Assembly: GCF_029227915.1 (NCBI RefSeq)
Contig: NC_079877.1
Span: 12,337,351 to 12,401,350 of the forward strand
Direction of reading: 5' to 3'
DNA: 64,000 nucleotides
From: Hydractinia symbiolongicarpus
Taxonomy: Eukaryota > Cnidaria > Hydrozoa > Anthoathecata > Hydractiniidae
Positions within the stretch are counted from its first letter, which is position 1. Each line of letters starts with the position of its first letter. Under the pieces are notes generated by a model. That model made no database searches and was not told the DNA's origin. It saw only the letters and a list, made by a program, of their open reading frames with translations. Below, piece after piece: positions 25,618 to 36,004 of this stretch. The position numbers and the translations under genes were made by a program.

Positions 25618-27241
25618 TATGATTCACCCATCCTTGTCCCCAGGGTTTGTTGCCTAAGGGCCGCTAGCGCTTACTTGACGGCTAAAGAAGATCCTGGTAC
25701 AGGCTGCTTTTTAAAACCCATATAGTAGGTTACTATAAATAATTAATGATTTGTCTTGCTGTTACAGTTTCTGCAGCTAGTAAAAGCAATTTGATGGAGG
25801 TCTTCACACATGGCGAAGACGATGTCTTCTAATTGTTTATTTTTTTTAACGCTCGACTTTAGAAAGTTTTATTTTAAACCAAGTTATTATTTATTTACCC
25901 CGAAACAAAATTTTATAGTGATAAAATCTTTTAAGAAGCATTATTTATCAATTATCAATAATATGTGGTACCGTGTGTTTAGATTAAGCTGATTTTGATA
26001 GGATGTACTGATACAAGACAACCTAGCTAACTCTTAGATTGTGGCATGTAGCTAGTTTTATGTTTAATAAGTAAACAAAATTAAAGCTAGCTTAAATAAC
26101 TGGCTATGAAATATGTTTTCAATGTCAATGTCTTATAATTGTTTGCTGAAAAATTTTTATAAGCAACCCAGTTGAAAATATCACGTTTAAAATTGAATCA
26201 AAATTAACATGATGCTTAGCACCCTTCAGTCCTTATATCTACGCTACGATATGATCCCTTCCGTTCACTTTCCCCAGCTAGCAACTTTCCCAGTTGAACT
26301 ACGGTTTCCTAGAAGCAATATATACTACGCTTCAACAGAAATATAACGTGATCCGAAGTTTCAAGTTCTGGTTCACATTTCTAGAAATGTGTTGATAAAA
26401 GAAAGGTGCTAGGCGCTAAAAATAATTAGCTAAGAAATTTGTATTCAGAAAGGCATTAGCAATTTGATGCTTGACCCAAGAGAGAGATTAAGCTACTATT
26501 ACTTACGTAGCACCCAAATTAGTCCTTTTTTACGACTGCTCACGTGTTGTAACTCATCGTAACAAATCTAATACCACACTTTTTACATAGTATTTCAAAT
26601 TTTAGGACCTTGTCTATATATAATAACTTAAAATAGTTTCGAAACCTGAAATTTTCTACCTATGACTGGTGTGTCTAAATTTTGCACAAATATGACGTCT
26701 TTGCTTGCTAAGCAGTCGCATCAGTTGTTCATAATTGGAAGACAAATTTTAACTGATCTGACTAATACTATATTTGTGGAAGACCACTTGTTTTTTTTAA
26801 AAATAAATAAAAAAATATTTTTGTTTTTTAGTAACGGCTTATTATGCCTGCCTATGTAGCAAGATTAGTTAGCTACATGTATTTTCTCATCCAGCTAAAC
26901 TGCCGAAGTGATGTTTTTAATGAGTTTAAAGAATTATCATTCAAAATGTCAACAATAGAAATCTGCCAAAATAACATCTTTCATAAGAATATTTACTGTT
27001 TAGCTCACCCTTTTTTAGTCAATCTTTTTTAACATTTTTTATAATCTTTTATATTTCTAACAAAATCCGCCATCTTTATAACAAAATGTTGCATACATTA
27101 TGACGCGCGAATAAATTATTTATGTCCGATGTAAGCCAATCGCATTACAGAACTCACCAGCCTGTACCAGGGGTAATTTCGCCGCCCGCCTTAATGTTAA
27201 AAAGGCAAAAAGCCCTGGGGACAAGGTTGGTGATTCACCTA
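25618..27241. mobile_element. Region bounded by inverted repeats, possible DNA transposon remnant
   Basis: The stretch 25621-25712 (gattcacc, ccttgtccccaggg, cctggtacaggctg) matches 27158-27238 in inverted orientation with a diverged middle. The about 1.4 kb between them has no recognisable transposase. This could be a non-autonomous element with long subterminal inverted repeats, or two oppositely oriented copies of a short dispersed repeat that landed close together. The true termini were not determined. Confidence 0.4.
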
Positions 27242-27249
27242 CATAAACC

Positions 27250-29285
27250 AAAAAAAGGTATCAACTGGATGCGAGGTTAATTTGATAAAGTAGTTATTAC
27301 GCTTCAACACACTTTCAATATTTTAAAAATGTTTCTCCATATAATTTAAAATATCTTTATTATTATTCTTAGTCATAATCTATCAATTTCATAAAGACTA
27401 GTTTTATTCGACAAAACAATTTTGAAAAGTATTCTGTGAGTATCAAACGGTTTTTCCTTGAATGTTACAAAAAACCGGTAATAGAAAATTTTAAGATTTG
27501 ATTTTTTGACCGCTCATTAAACAAGGTTTTGTATTGAGCTACACTAACTGGTTTGGAAAGCCATAATTTAAAAGGCACCATAAAATAAACAAAAACAAAC
27601 AGATTTTTATAGCGCAAAAAAATATAAAAGTAGCTCATCTAAAACCATCTGTTCATCTTAATTCGTTTCAATTCATGTAAAACGATTTGAATTTTGTTAC
27701 CTTACAAAAAATTTAAATTAGCCGTAGGCGAAGAGGCGTAAACTTTTAGGCTCCTACTTTAAATCTCGGGACAAGTGTATCGCAATTGATCACCATTTAA
27801 AATGTTACCAAAGGCAAAAACCCGTAGATTTTATAAATTTGAAAAAAGTATGTCACTTTTTTACTTTCTTATCGTTCACTACCAATTCCGCCCTTTTTAA
27901 TAAAAAGGATGAACACCGCTATGATTATTTTGCCGAACATCTTCGTACTGTGAAAAATTGCTTGTATGAATGTTCTGTTCAACGTCAAGCTTTGGGGAAG
28001 AAAGTACGAGCCGTAAATAAATCTGGGGCCAATTTGGGTAAGTTACCTAACCCTGGGTCCCCGAATCCGTTGCGGAATGGACCGGTTGATGACGTCATCA
28101 AAAACCTTTAAACCCCAATATCTCTGCAACCGTTTGTCAAAGATACATGAATACATTTCCTAATCAACGTTTCAAGATCTATACGATGAGGTCTCTGCTG
28201 ATGTCAGCAAAAGTTTTAAACCTTTATATCTCCTTAGGTGATCGTCGAAAACATATAATCCTATACATTATTTTGATCAGAGTTTTAACCTCATTGCAGG
28301 CAAAGAGTAAACTAAATTTCGCCAACATTTTTTTGTATCTGCACTGCTGACGTCAGCAGGTATAAATTGCTTTTCCACTCTCGCTGGTGAAAAGTAATTT
28401 GATTTTTAGCGTGGCAAAAAATTGCTTTTGATTTTTTGTACATAGCTTATGGATATAAAGTAGGGTGAATTATTGATGTCTCGTTAATAGGCGATTTTAA
28501 TTATTTTTTGTAGGAAGGATTTTTTACTACAGCCTAAAATTATACATTGTGGTTGTAAGACTATTAGATATTAGATATGTAACTATCTATATATTTAAAT
28601 AGGATATAAATCTATTTTAGTTATTTTTTTGTATTTCACATATTTAAAATGAAATTTTGTTTCGTGTTGGATTGTCAGTCCATTGTAACTGCTATTTTAA
28701 AACATTAAAAAGAGCAAATAGATTGCTAATTTTACTATAAAGAGCTAAGAAAATATATCATTAAGATCAGTAATACATTCACATAGCAAGCACGTGTCAT
28801 AAAAATCTTTTCCTCTTTGTAATACAACACATGGGAGGTCAGGAACTAAGAATTATCACAGTTGATGTTAGGAAAACAAGAATTGTTATTAATGATTTGA
28901 ATGAAACATCAAATTTAAATAATTGGGGATATTTTTGTCAAGCAATCAATCAATGATTATGTATCTTCAATGTTTCTTCATTTAACTTAGTTATCATACA
29001 ATTGCTTTGATTTATTCTAGCCATTTGAAGTGATCCCTCCAGCTGGATCTCGTTTTTTTTCAATCTGTGTTTTAAATTCATTCGGAACTTTAAAACCCGC
29101 GGACGTTTTAGGCGAATCGACATTTTACCTGAGATCGCGCCGGGTTTGCTTGCTATATAAGCAATATCAATGAATTAATCCATAAAACGCTGCATCGAAA
29201 GTCGAAATCGGCGGATACCAAAACCAATTTACAAAAATATTTCTGCTTTTTTACAAATTATTCTATCTATGGCTTATTTTATTAT
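27250..29285. other. Intergenic; contains a dispersed repeat at about 28015-28350
   Basis: No gene was found. The stretch from about 28020 to 28110 is homologous, in opposite orientation, to part of the Helitron-type element at 51457-52158: both carry the aatccgtt..ggaatgg and gacgtca blocks. The following 28130-28350 continues with tgatgtcagc-type motifs. The 90-residue open frame 27839-28111 runs into this repeat and is rejected as a gene. Confidence 0.45.
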
Positions 29286-29405
29286 TGTAACTTATTTTCG
29301 TAGTAATCGAGGCAAGTTACGCATGCGCCTGATAGCACATGCTTGAATAAAACTTTCCCACCCTTTTTTACTCACAAGTCAATTCTATTCGTACGGGTTA
29401 GACGA
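29286..29405 (+). repeat. Split direct repeat A1 of the Ngaro-like element
   Basis: 120-base left terminal repeat, matching A2 at 33114-33233 with no difference seen by eye. It ends 17 bases before the gag ATG and probably contains the promoter. Confidence 0.92.
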
Positions 29406-29422
29406 TTCACAGAGAAGAAATC

Positions 29423-30106
29423 ATGTCTAGTGGCGAAAGTGTATCAAGAGGTCAGAAAAGACGGAGAGAAGACAGATCTGCTCAGGAAAGTCTTTCTCTT
29501 TCTAGTATTAAAAATTATTTTGACAAAAAGTTTGAAGATATCCAAACAAAGTTTGAAAAGGATAATCACAAACTAGCAAAGAAATTCAAAAAGGAACCAG
29601 AACTTTCTTTTAAGTTTAAGGGGAACAAAAAACAATACGAGTTTAATGAATCTATTCGACGTGACCTTGAGACGTTGGGAGATCTGATAAGACAAGGCTC
29701 AAAGCACAGATCTACAAAAATGTTACAGGAGATAGTTTCGAATATTGAAAAAAGGAACAAATTAATTAAAATTGCTGACAGATCTATTGTAGGGTGGAGT
29801 ACCGTCGACGAATACATCTCAGATGACCTGGCTAGCGACTCCGCAGACGAGCGAAAAATTAAAGCTGCTGAAAATCGTGCCATCAGAAAAAAGCAAAACA
29901 CATTTAATCGCACCAGAAAATCAAAGTTTTCGGATGTATCGTCAACAATCTCCAAAGCTCCAGATAAAATCCAGTTTCGGAATGCTGAATCAGACTTCAG
30001 ACGAGTTGTTCACCCCAGTGCGACTAGCTTCAAGCCAACAGGAACTTGCTTCAGCTGCGGAAAAAACGGACACTGGCGAAAATACTGCCCCGAAGCTAAA
30101 AGATAA
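29423..30106 (+). CDS. gag: Gag-like protein of the Ngaro-like element
   Basis: An intact 227-residue frame starting at ATG 29423, just after repeat A1. The N-terminal half is highly charged and Lys-rich with coiled-coil character. Residues 209-222 form a CCHC zinc knuckle (CFSCGKNGHWRKYC), which in retroelement Gag proteins binds RNA. The stop at 30104-30106 directly follows the knuckle. The next frame overlaps the 3' part of gag in another phase, as is common for retroelement ORFs. The frame appears undamaged, in contrast to the rest of the element. Confidence 0.8.
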   Translation: MSSGESVSRGQKRRREDRSAQESLSLSSIKNYFDKKFEDIQTKFEKDNHKLAKKFKKEPELSFKFKGNKKQYEFNESIRRDLETLGDLIRQGSKHRSTKMLQEIVSNIEKRNKLIKIADRSIVGWSTVDEYISDDLASDSADERKIKAAENRAIRKKQNTFNRTRKSKFSDVSSTISKAPDKIQFRNAESDFRRVVHPSATSFKPTGTCFSCGKNGHWRKYCPEAKR

Positions 30107-31537
30107 AAGTACATTTAAAGATAAGTTAATATTTCCTTTAATTTCGTCTAAAACATGTAAATCAAAATCCAATAATAAATTTGAAAGTGTAAAAGGCAAT
30201 TTAAAAAACAAAATTCCCTTTTGGGAATCCATAAAAGCGAACAGAACAATTATAGATATCCTAAAACATGGCTATAAAATTCCATTTTTCTCAACCCCGG
30301 AAAAAGCGCATTTTGAAAATAATAGATCAGCTCTCATGGAAAAAGAATTCGTTACTGCTTCAATAAAAGAACTGCTTGAGAGTGGAAGGATTCGGGAAAC
30401 TGCATTCACTCCTCACGTGGTAAACCCATTATCCGTTTCTACTCAAGGTAATGGTAAAAAACGCCTTATCTTGGATTTAAGACATGTAAATAAGCATATA
30501 TATAAAGACAAAGTAAAATTTGATGACTGGAGAGTCATGGAAGATACTTAAAGAGGGATAGCTTCATGTTTCAGTTTGATCTGAAGCAAGGTTATCACCA
30601 TATTAATATATTTGAAGAACATCAAACTTATCTTGGATTTTCTTGGAAATTTGAAGGTGATAATTTTGAAATGTTTAACAAAAGAGAAATCATTCCCTAC
30701 AGAATTCCAAAAATTGATGTTTATTCGGACGCTAGTGATTACGCTATAGGAGCGCACCTAAGAACGGACAGCAAAACATACACCTGTTTTAAGAATTTTA
30801 AAGTTCATGAGAAAAACTTTAGTTCCACATGGCGGGAATTATATGCAATTCTGTTCACATTAGAAACATTCAAAACCATATTAAAAGGAAAAATTATAAA
30901 TTGGAAATCGGACAATTTTGCAGCTACTATAATAACAAAATCAGGTAGTGCAAAATCCCAGCTACAAGAAATAGCTGAACGTATTTTCAAAATCGGTTTT
31001 GATTATTCTATCGATATCAATATATCATGGATACCTAGAAAAGAAAATCGTTTGGCAGATAAAATAAGTAAATATTTTGACTACGATGATTGGCAAACTA
31101 CAGAAAAGTGTTTCAATACACTGAACAGATTATGGGGCCCCCTGACAATTGACCGATTTGCAGACCACGAGAATGCGAAAACGCCAATATTTAATTCACG
31201 ATTTTGGTGTCCCAGAGCAGCGATCGTCAATGCGTTCACTGTCGCGTGGGGAAATGAAAATAATTACTTAGTCCCGCCTACGTCATTAGTGAGCAGAACT
31301 TTAAGTCACATGGAGGCGTCGAAAGCCATAGGTGTGCTAGTTGTTCCATACTGGAAATCTGCAAAATTCTGGCCATTATTAATCAACTCAGATTCGAAAT
31401 TTAAGACGTTTGTGAAAGAATACCGTGTTTTTAAAAACACTAGCGAATATGTTAGATTGGGAAATAACCGTGATGCGCTTATTGGCTCTGCTGCTTTTAA
31501 AAGCCCAATGATTGCGCTAAGAATAGCATTTTCGTAA
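29823..31537 (+). pseudogene. pol: Reverse transcriptase/RNase H of the Ngaro-like element, broken
   Basis: The first frame (to 30551) holds the N-terminal fingers of a DIRS-type reverse transcriptase, including LILDLRHVNKHI. A one-base frame change near 30545-30566 separates it from the second frame (30566-31537), which starts with the palm motif FDLKQGYHHI. About 30 residues later, near 30657-30705, the sequence jumps straight to RNase H. The region with the catalytic YxDD motif is deleted. The RNase H domain is well kept, with the acidic residues in DVYSDASD, WRELYA, WKSDN and NRLADKIS. A DIRS/Ngaro-type conserved tail follows (DRFADHENA, FNSRFWCP, PYWKSAKFWPLL). The product cannot be an active polymerase. 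Confidence 0.85.
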
Positions 31538-31599
31538 AACCGAGACAGTAATTTTATGACGGATACAAAATCTTACATTATGAATTGTTACGAAATATG

Positions 31600-31900
31600 T
31601 AGGTCAGCAGGATTGCAGATCCCTACTGCTGTGGAAACACAATCGTGAAAAGTGTAAACAGACGGGTAGTCAAGCCCCAGTTTAAGAGGAAGGTAGCATT
31701 AGCAGGAGTGCAGATGGCTACTGGATATAAACTTTGGGTAGCTTAACCCACTATTTTAAGGAAGGTAGAATCAGCAGGATTGCAGATGTCTACTGGGCAT
31801 TGAAGCGACTGTATTAGAATTATATGTTGCCGGTTGTGCAAAACGTAATAAAATTAGCAGGATTGCTTAGGTTAACAAAGTAGGTTAGCAGAATTGCAAA
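31600..31900 (+). repeat. Internal degenerate repeats between RNase H and recombinase
   Basis: The motif agcaggattgcagat, followed by a tctactgg-like end, recurs at about 31604, 31699, 31771, 31855 and 31883 with spacing from about 28 to 95 bases. It is non-coding. It may be a leader or regulatory segment for the downstream recombinase frame, or simply slippage-derived. No parallel is known to me. Confidence 0.6.
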
Positions 31901-31931
31901 AAACAGGTGTTGTACTAAAAGATGAGTGTAA

Positions 31932-32969
31932 ATGCATAATAATTATATTTATCCTCTGAATTTAGACTTTGTCAAATCTTACGTTGAAAAACAAACTCCT
32001 GGAAATGCGAATAAAGAGCTTAAAGTACTAGCTGATCAAATTCCAAGTGTTTTGGACAAATGTCGAGAACCAACTACTCTAAAGAAGTATACTTGTTATT
32101 TTAACCTTTGGAAAGATTGGGCCGAGCGATACTCATTAAAATGTTTCCCGGCCGACGAATTCCAGGTGGCATTATTTCTGTTGAGTTTAATTCAAGGTGA
32201 TGCGTCTATTAGTATAATCGAAAGCTGTTTCTATGCCATAAAGTTTCACCACAACATCATTTCATGTCATGATCCTTGCGAAGCTCCTATCGTTAAAAAC
32301 ATGCTTGAGGCGGCAAAAAGAATAAAGAAGCAACAAGTGAAGAAGAAAGATCCTATAACAGTAGACCACCTTAATTCGATTTTTAATTATTTGGGAGGTG
32401 AAAATGCCGATTTGAAGAATTTAAGAACACTAGTGATATGCTTGATAGGATTTAGTGGCTTCTTAAGATTTAATGAAATTGTGAACTTAAGTCGATCTGA
32501 CATCATTTTCTTTGACACGTACATGACACTTTTCATCAGCAAAAGCAAAACCGACGTTTATAGGAAAGGTTCAACGGTGTTTATTGCAGAAAATAATTCC
32601 GACTTGTGTCCCGTTAAGAATCTTAAGCAGTATTTAGTAAAAGCAGAAATTGCTGAAAATTCGGAAAAATTTATATTTCGAGCAATAACCGCAGGAAATA
32701 AATAGTCCCTGAGAAAAACAAACAAACCTATCTCGTACACGAGAGCAAGAGAAATGTTTTTAGATGTGATTAAGGATATAGGGTTAGATCCAAGAAATTT
32801 CGGATTACACAGCCTTCGTTCAGGCGGTGCATCTGCAGCGGCTAACAGTGGAGTTAATGATCGGTTGTTCAAACGACATGGACGTTGGAAGTCAGACCAG
32901 GCAAAAGACGGGTATGTTGAGGATAACATAAGTGCTTTACTCTCTGTATCTCAGACATTAGGACTTTGA
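31932..32969 (+). pseudogene. Tyrosine recombinase of the Ngaro-like element, one nonsense codon
   Basis: The reading frame runs from ATG 31932 to TGA 32969 (346 codons including the stop) and is interrupted only by an in-frame TAG at 32703-32705. The N-terminal part looks like a core-binding domain. The catalytic domain keeps the tyrosine-recombinase residues: Arg in GFLRFNEI, a beta-hairpin Lys near SKSKTD, HSLRSGG, HGRW and the nucleophile Tyr in DGYVED. In DIRS-order elements this enzyme integrates the circular DNA. The nonsense codon falls between the Lys hairpin and the HxxR box, so the translated fragment would lack the nucleophile. It could instead be a sequencing error or a polymorphism. 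Confidence 0.85.
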
Positions 32970-32995
32970 AATCACCCCTACTTTTAAGCACAGAA

Positions 32996-33113
32996 TACCG
33001 AAAATGACTCCACTCACTAAGTTTTATTTCTCGAATAGCGTCCTAAGTCTTGAAGAGATTACGTAGACAATAAGGCTCTTATTTTCGGTTGAACAAAGTG
33101 AATAAGAAAATAA
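32996..33113 (+). repeat. Split direct repeat B1
   Basis: 118-base repeat starting 27 bases after the recombinase stop and directly abutting A2. It matches B2 at 33489-33606. Confidence 0.92.
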
Positions 33114-33233
33114 TGTAACTTATTTTCGTAGTAATCGAGGCAAGTTACGCATGCGCCTGATAGCACATGCTTGAATAAAACTTTCCCACCCTTTTTTACT
33201 CACAAGTCAATTCTATTCGTACGGGTTAGACGA
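33114..33233 (+). repeat. Split direct repeat A2
   Basis: 120-base copy of A1 placed immediately after B1. The B1-A2 junction is thought to be the template that rejoins both ends in the circular intermediate. Confidence 0.92.
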
Positions 33234-33488
33234 CCCGCCCACCCTCCCTGTAAGTTGAGGAAATTACTCAGAAAGTAATATTAAGATTGGCTGAGTGACA
33301 TAGAATCTTATACCTATCTATACGGTTTCTTCTGGAAAAATAGACGAAGTCAATCCCCTTTGGCTCGGGATAACCGGAAGTTTTTATCCTGGAATCGGTA
33401 TAAGACTCAAAGGTATAATCTCAGCAAGGTAACAAGTCTTAAAATGCTTACACGAGCTAAGAATAATTGTGGTACTATTAAGAAGTAT

Positions 33489-33606
33489 TACCGAAAATGA
33501 CTCCACTCACTAAGTTTTATTTCTCGAATAGCGTCCTAAGTCTTGAAGAGATTACGTAGACAATAAGGCTCTTATTTTCGGTTGAACAAAGTGAATAAGA
33601 AAATAA
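33489..33606 (+). repeat. Split direct repeat B2, right end of the element
   Basis: 118-base copy of B1 that marks the right boundary. The sequence after 33606 (ctggg) no longer matches A2. Confidence 0.92.
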
Positions 33607-33959
33607 CTGGGAAAAATCATGCTTAGACTGCCTAACCCTAGATTCAGCCCTGAACATCTGGTACTTAACTTTCAAACAATAATTTACCTAAAGAAATTTG
33701 TTTACGTCCCCAGAATTTTTTAGAATATAGCCTACGAAGTCAGATACCTTACCGATCTAAAACGTCTGTGAAAATAAGCAAAATTTTATGCTGATCTTTT
33801 TTCACCGACTTTACTTTATTTTTTTTAACCAATAAAATTTTTCTCGATTTTTTACTATCTTTTTAGTACAATAAGACCTAAATTGCATAACAAATAAGAG
33901 GATACAATAAACGGATATTTTTAATTTCATTGTTAGGTAGAATTGTTATGTCAAAAATA

Positions 33960-34615
33960 CAGTATACTCTCCAATTAGCGGACACCGTCGGTGTATGACC
34001 AAAGTGTCCGCTAATTGAAAGTGTCCGCCTTTTGGAAAGTTTTACATTTTAAGCCGCAAATTAGAAAATAAAGCCGATTTTTGTATCACAAAGGAAAAAT
34101 AACAAATGATAATATAATATTAACATAATGATAACGAACTAAATTTTCAATGTTTATAGATCTTTAAAGTTTTTCAAACAAAAATTACCAAATGATGGAT
34201 AAATGATTAAAAATTTTATTCTAAAAGTCTTTAATTAATTTTTGTTTTCTGATGTTCATCTTGACGATCTTTAGTCTTCCCTTAATGAAGAGTTTCTTTT
34301 CTCTCTTTATTGAGATCGTTTATTTCTATAAGCTCGTCAAGCATTGTTAACGTTGTGGCAATAGAAACTATTCATTCTTGTCTTTTTTTCTTTGCTTGCT
34401 TTTGATTTTTTGGACTAATCGGAGAGAAAAAAAGCCATATTTGCTCTTTGGTGCAAAAAATATTGTGCGTTGATTAGAGCGTCCGCCAATTAAGTGTCCG
34501 TTTTCTGGACAGTTTTTTATTAGACTTTGACTAGAAAGCGGCCGGCGTATGACCCAAGTGCCTGCTAATCATAGATATCCGTTATCATAGTGTCCGTTAA
34601 TTGGAGAGAATACTA
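33960..34615. mobile_element. Short terminal-inverted-repeat element, TA-flanked
   Basis: The left end CAGTATACTCTCCAATTA continues with gcggacac. The right end is its inverted copy (gtgtccgttaattggag..tact), and TA flanks both sides. Subterminal gtgtccgc motifs recur inside both ends. The length of about 650 bases and the absence of a transposase frame make it a non-autonomous DNA element, probably of the pogo/Tc1-mariner type given the TA flanks. Confidence 0.65.
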
Positions 34616-35960
34616 TATGTGAAATTCCTTTAAATGTATTTTATATTAAAATAAAAATTTAAAAGTAAGTTTAGTAAATCACCAAACTTAGTTGAAAGCA
34701 ACTAAATTTGGTGTATTGTGGCCCAATATTTTATTCTAGAGCGTCAGATAACGTTGGGTTAGTGCGTTGTTTAACTTACCAAACTAGCCCCCTTCCCCAA
34801 TGTCTTTGAAAAAGGGCGTCCAAAAATAAATAATATATATTTTCAAAAAAAAAATCATAAAAAGTTCTATATTTGTAAATGTTACATTATTTTCCCTATT
34901 TCAAAATTCAAATGAAAGCCGTAAAATGGTTTCATTGTCTTTTTAATATTTGAAAAAAGATGTCCTACTTCTCTCGACTAAAGTACCTATATTGCACAAC
35001 TGTCACAGAACACATTTAAGTAATACAGTAGAAGATAAAGCGAGTTTAAATCTCTTAAAGATAACTCACTTTAAATCCATCAGATATCGAATTATTTTAA
35101 TAGCAAAACTTTCAATACGATTGACCGTTTATCAAAAATCAAAAAATTCAGTTTTATATAAATTTTTACTTGCTAAGCCAATTAAAATGATGACATAAAC
35201 AATATTATTTTTCTTCCTTTCTTTTCTCTTTAATCGTCAGCCAGCACACTACAATATTCGAACTTTTAAAAGAACATTTCTGTAAATTCTCGCTTACTTT
35301 GAGATTTTACTTATTTAAAATTAATCATATACTGATATATTTCATATAGGCACCGTGGTCCCTCAGTTTTGAAAAATAAATCCTTGTCTTTCTATCCCTG
35401 TAAAATTGCTTAAATCAGAACCGCCCTGTTAACTAAAGAAGAAGAGCGTTTATTAGTCTCGGGCGTCTCGCATTTAAACTACCAACACTTTCATGCAAAA
35501 CAGCAGCAACTAAATTCTAGCTTTCAGCCTAAAGCAATTATAAATCAACGCTTTACAGTAAAGATAATGGCGAAGAAATATGATGGCATTATCTTAGTAT
35601 GAATCATTAACATTACCTTAAATTACAATAAATTACAATAACACGTAGTTTCATATTTATTGTAATTTGAATGATAAAGACATGAATGACACATATTTAG
35701 AATTTACCTATTATAATACATTTCCGTAATCGTGAAAGTGACAGCTGACATGTCACGATTTTCAAATACACGTGCCCGCATACAATGTCATTTATATCTG
35801 CTAGCATACAATTAGTACATTAGAACACAGCATTTATCAAACATTCTATCTGCAAGGCATCGACACCGCCCTTACCGGAGTATTGTTTCCACAGATCACG
35901 TCGCTGTAAAACCATTTGCTGTTTTCGGGATTATTACAAAGGAAAAATAGGATGTCAAGA
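34616..35960. other. Upstream intergenic region of the thiaminase-like gene
   Basis: AT-rich, with no exon recognised. The 82-residue frame 34950-35198 has no visible domain and is not called. Short inverted motifs (aaattacaataa / ttattgtaattt) lie at about 35620-35670. The region presumably includes regulatory DNA for the gene at 36005, but no specific site can be supported apart from the TATA box. Confidence 0.4.
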
Positions 35961-35963
35961 AAG

Positions 35964-35970
35964 TATAAAA
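35964..35970 (+). promoter_or_regulatory. TATA box of the thiaminase-like gene
   Basis: TATAAAA is followed by a GC-richer stretch. It lies about 41 bases before the ATG at 36005, so transcription would start near 35994-36000 with a 5' UTR of only a few bases. The position is strongly consistent with a core promoter. Confidence 0.6.
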
Positions 35971-36004
35971 AGCCCAAACCAGCAGAGAAGAGGCACCTCA
36001 TTTA

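Larger units (their letters stand above)
29286..33606 (+). mobile_element. Ngaro-like tyrosine-recombinase retrotransposon, complete ends, defective
   Basis: The element has the diagnostic split-direct-repeat layout: A1 (29286-29405), internal coding, B1 (32996-33113) directly abutting A2 (33114-33233), a 255-base spacer, and B2 (33489-33606). A1 and A2 are each 120 bases and B1 and B2 each 118 bases, apparently nearly identical. Between them lie gag with a zinc knuckle, a broken RT/RNase H frame and a tyrosine recombinase with one nonsense codon. Known Ngaro elements (DIRS order) integrate through a circular intermediate using the recombinase and leave no target duplication, and none is seen here. 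The close repeat identity suggests a recent insertion, so the coding damage may be recent or the copy may have been mobilised by proteins from other copies. Confidence 0.9.

Noticed and set aside
27839-28111. 90-residue plus-strand frame
   Set aside because: Its second half runs through a dispersed repeat also present at 51820-51880, and it has no domain.
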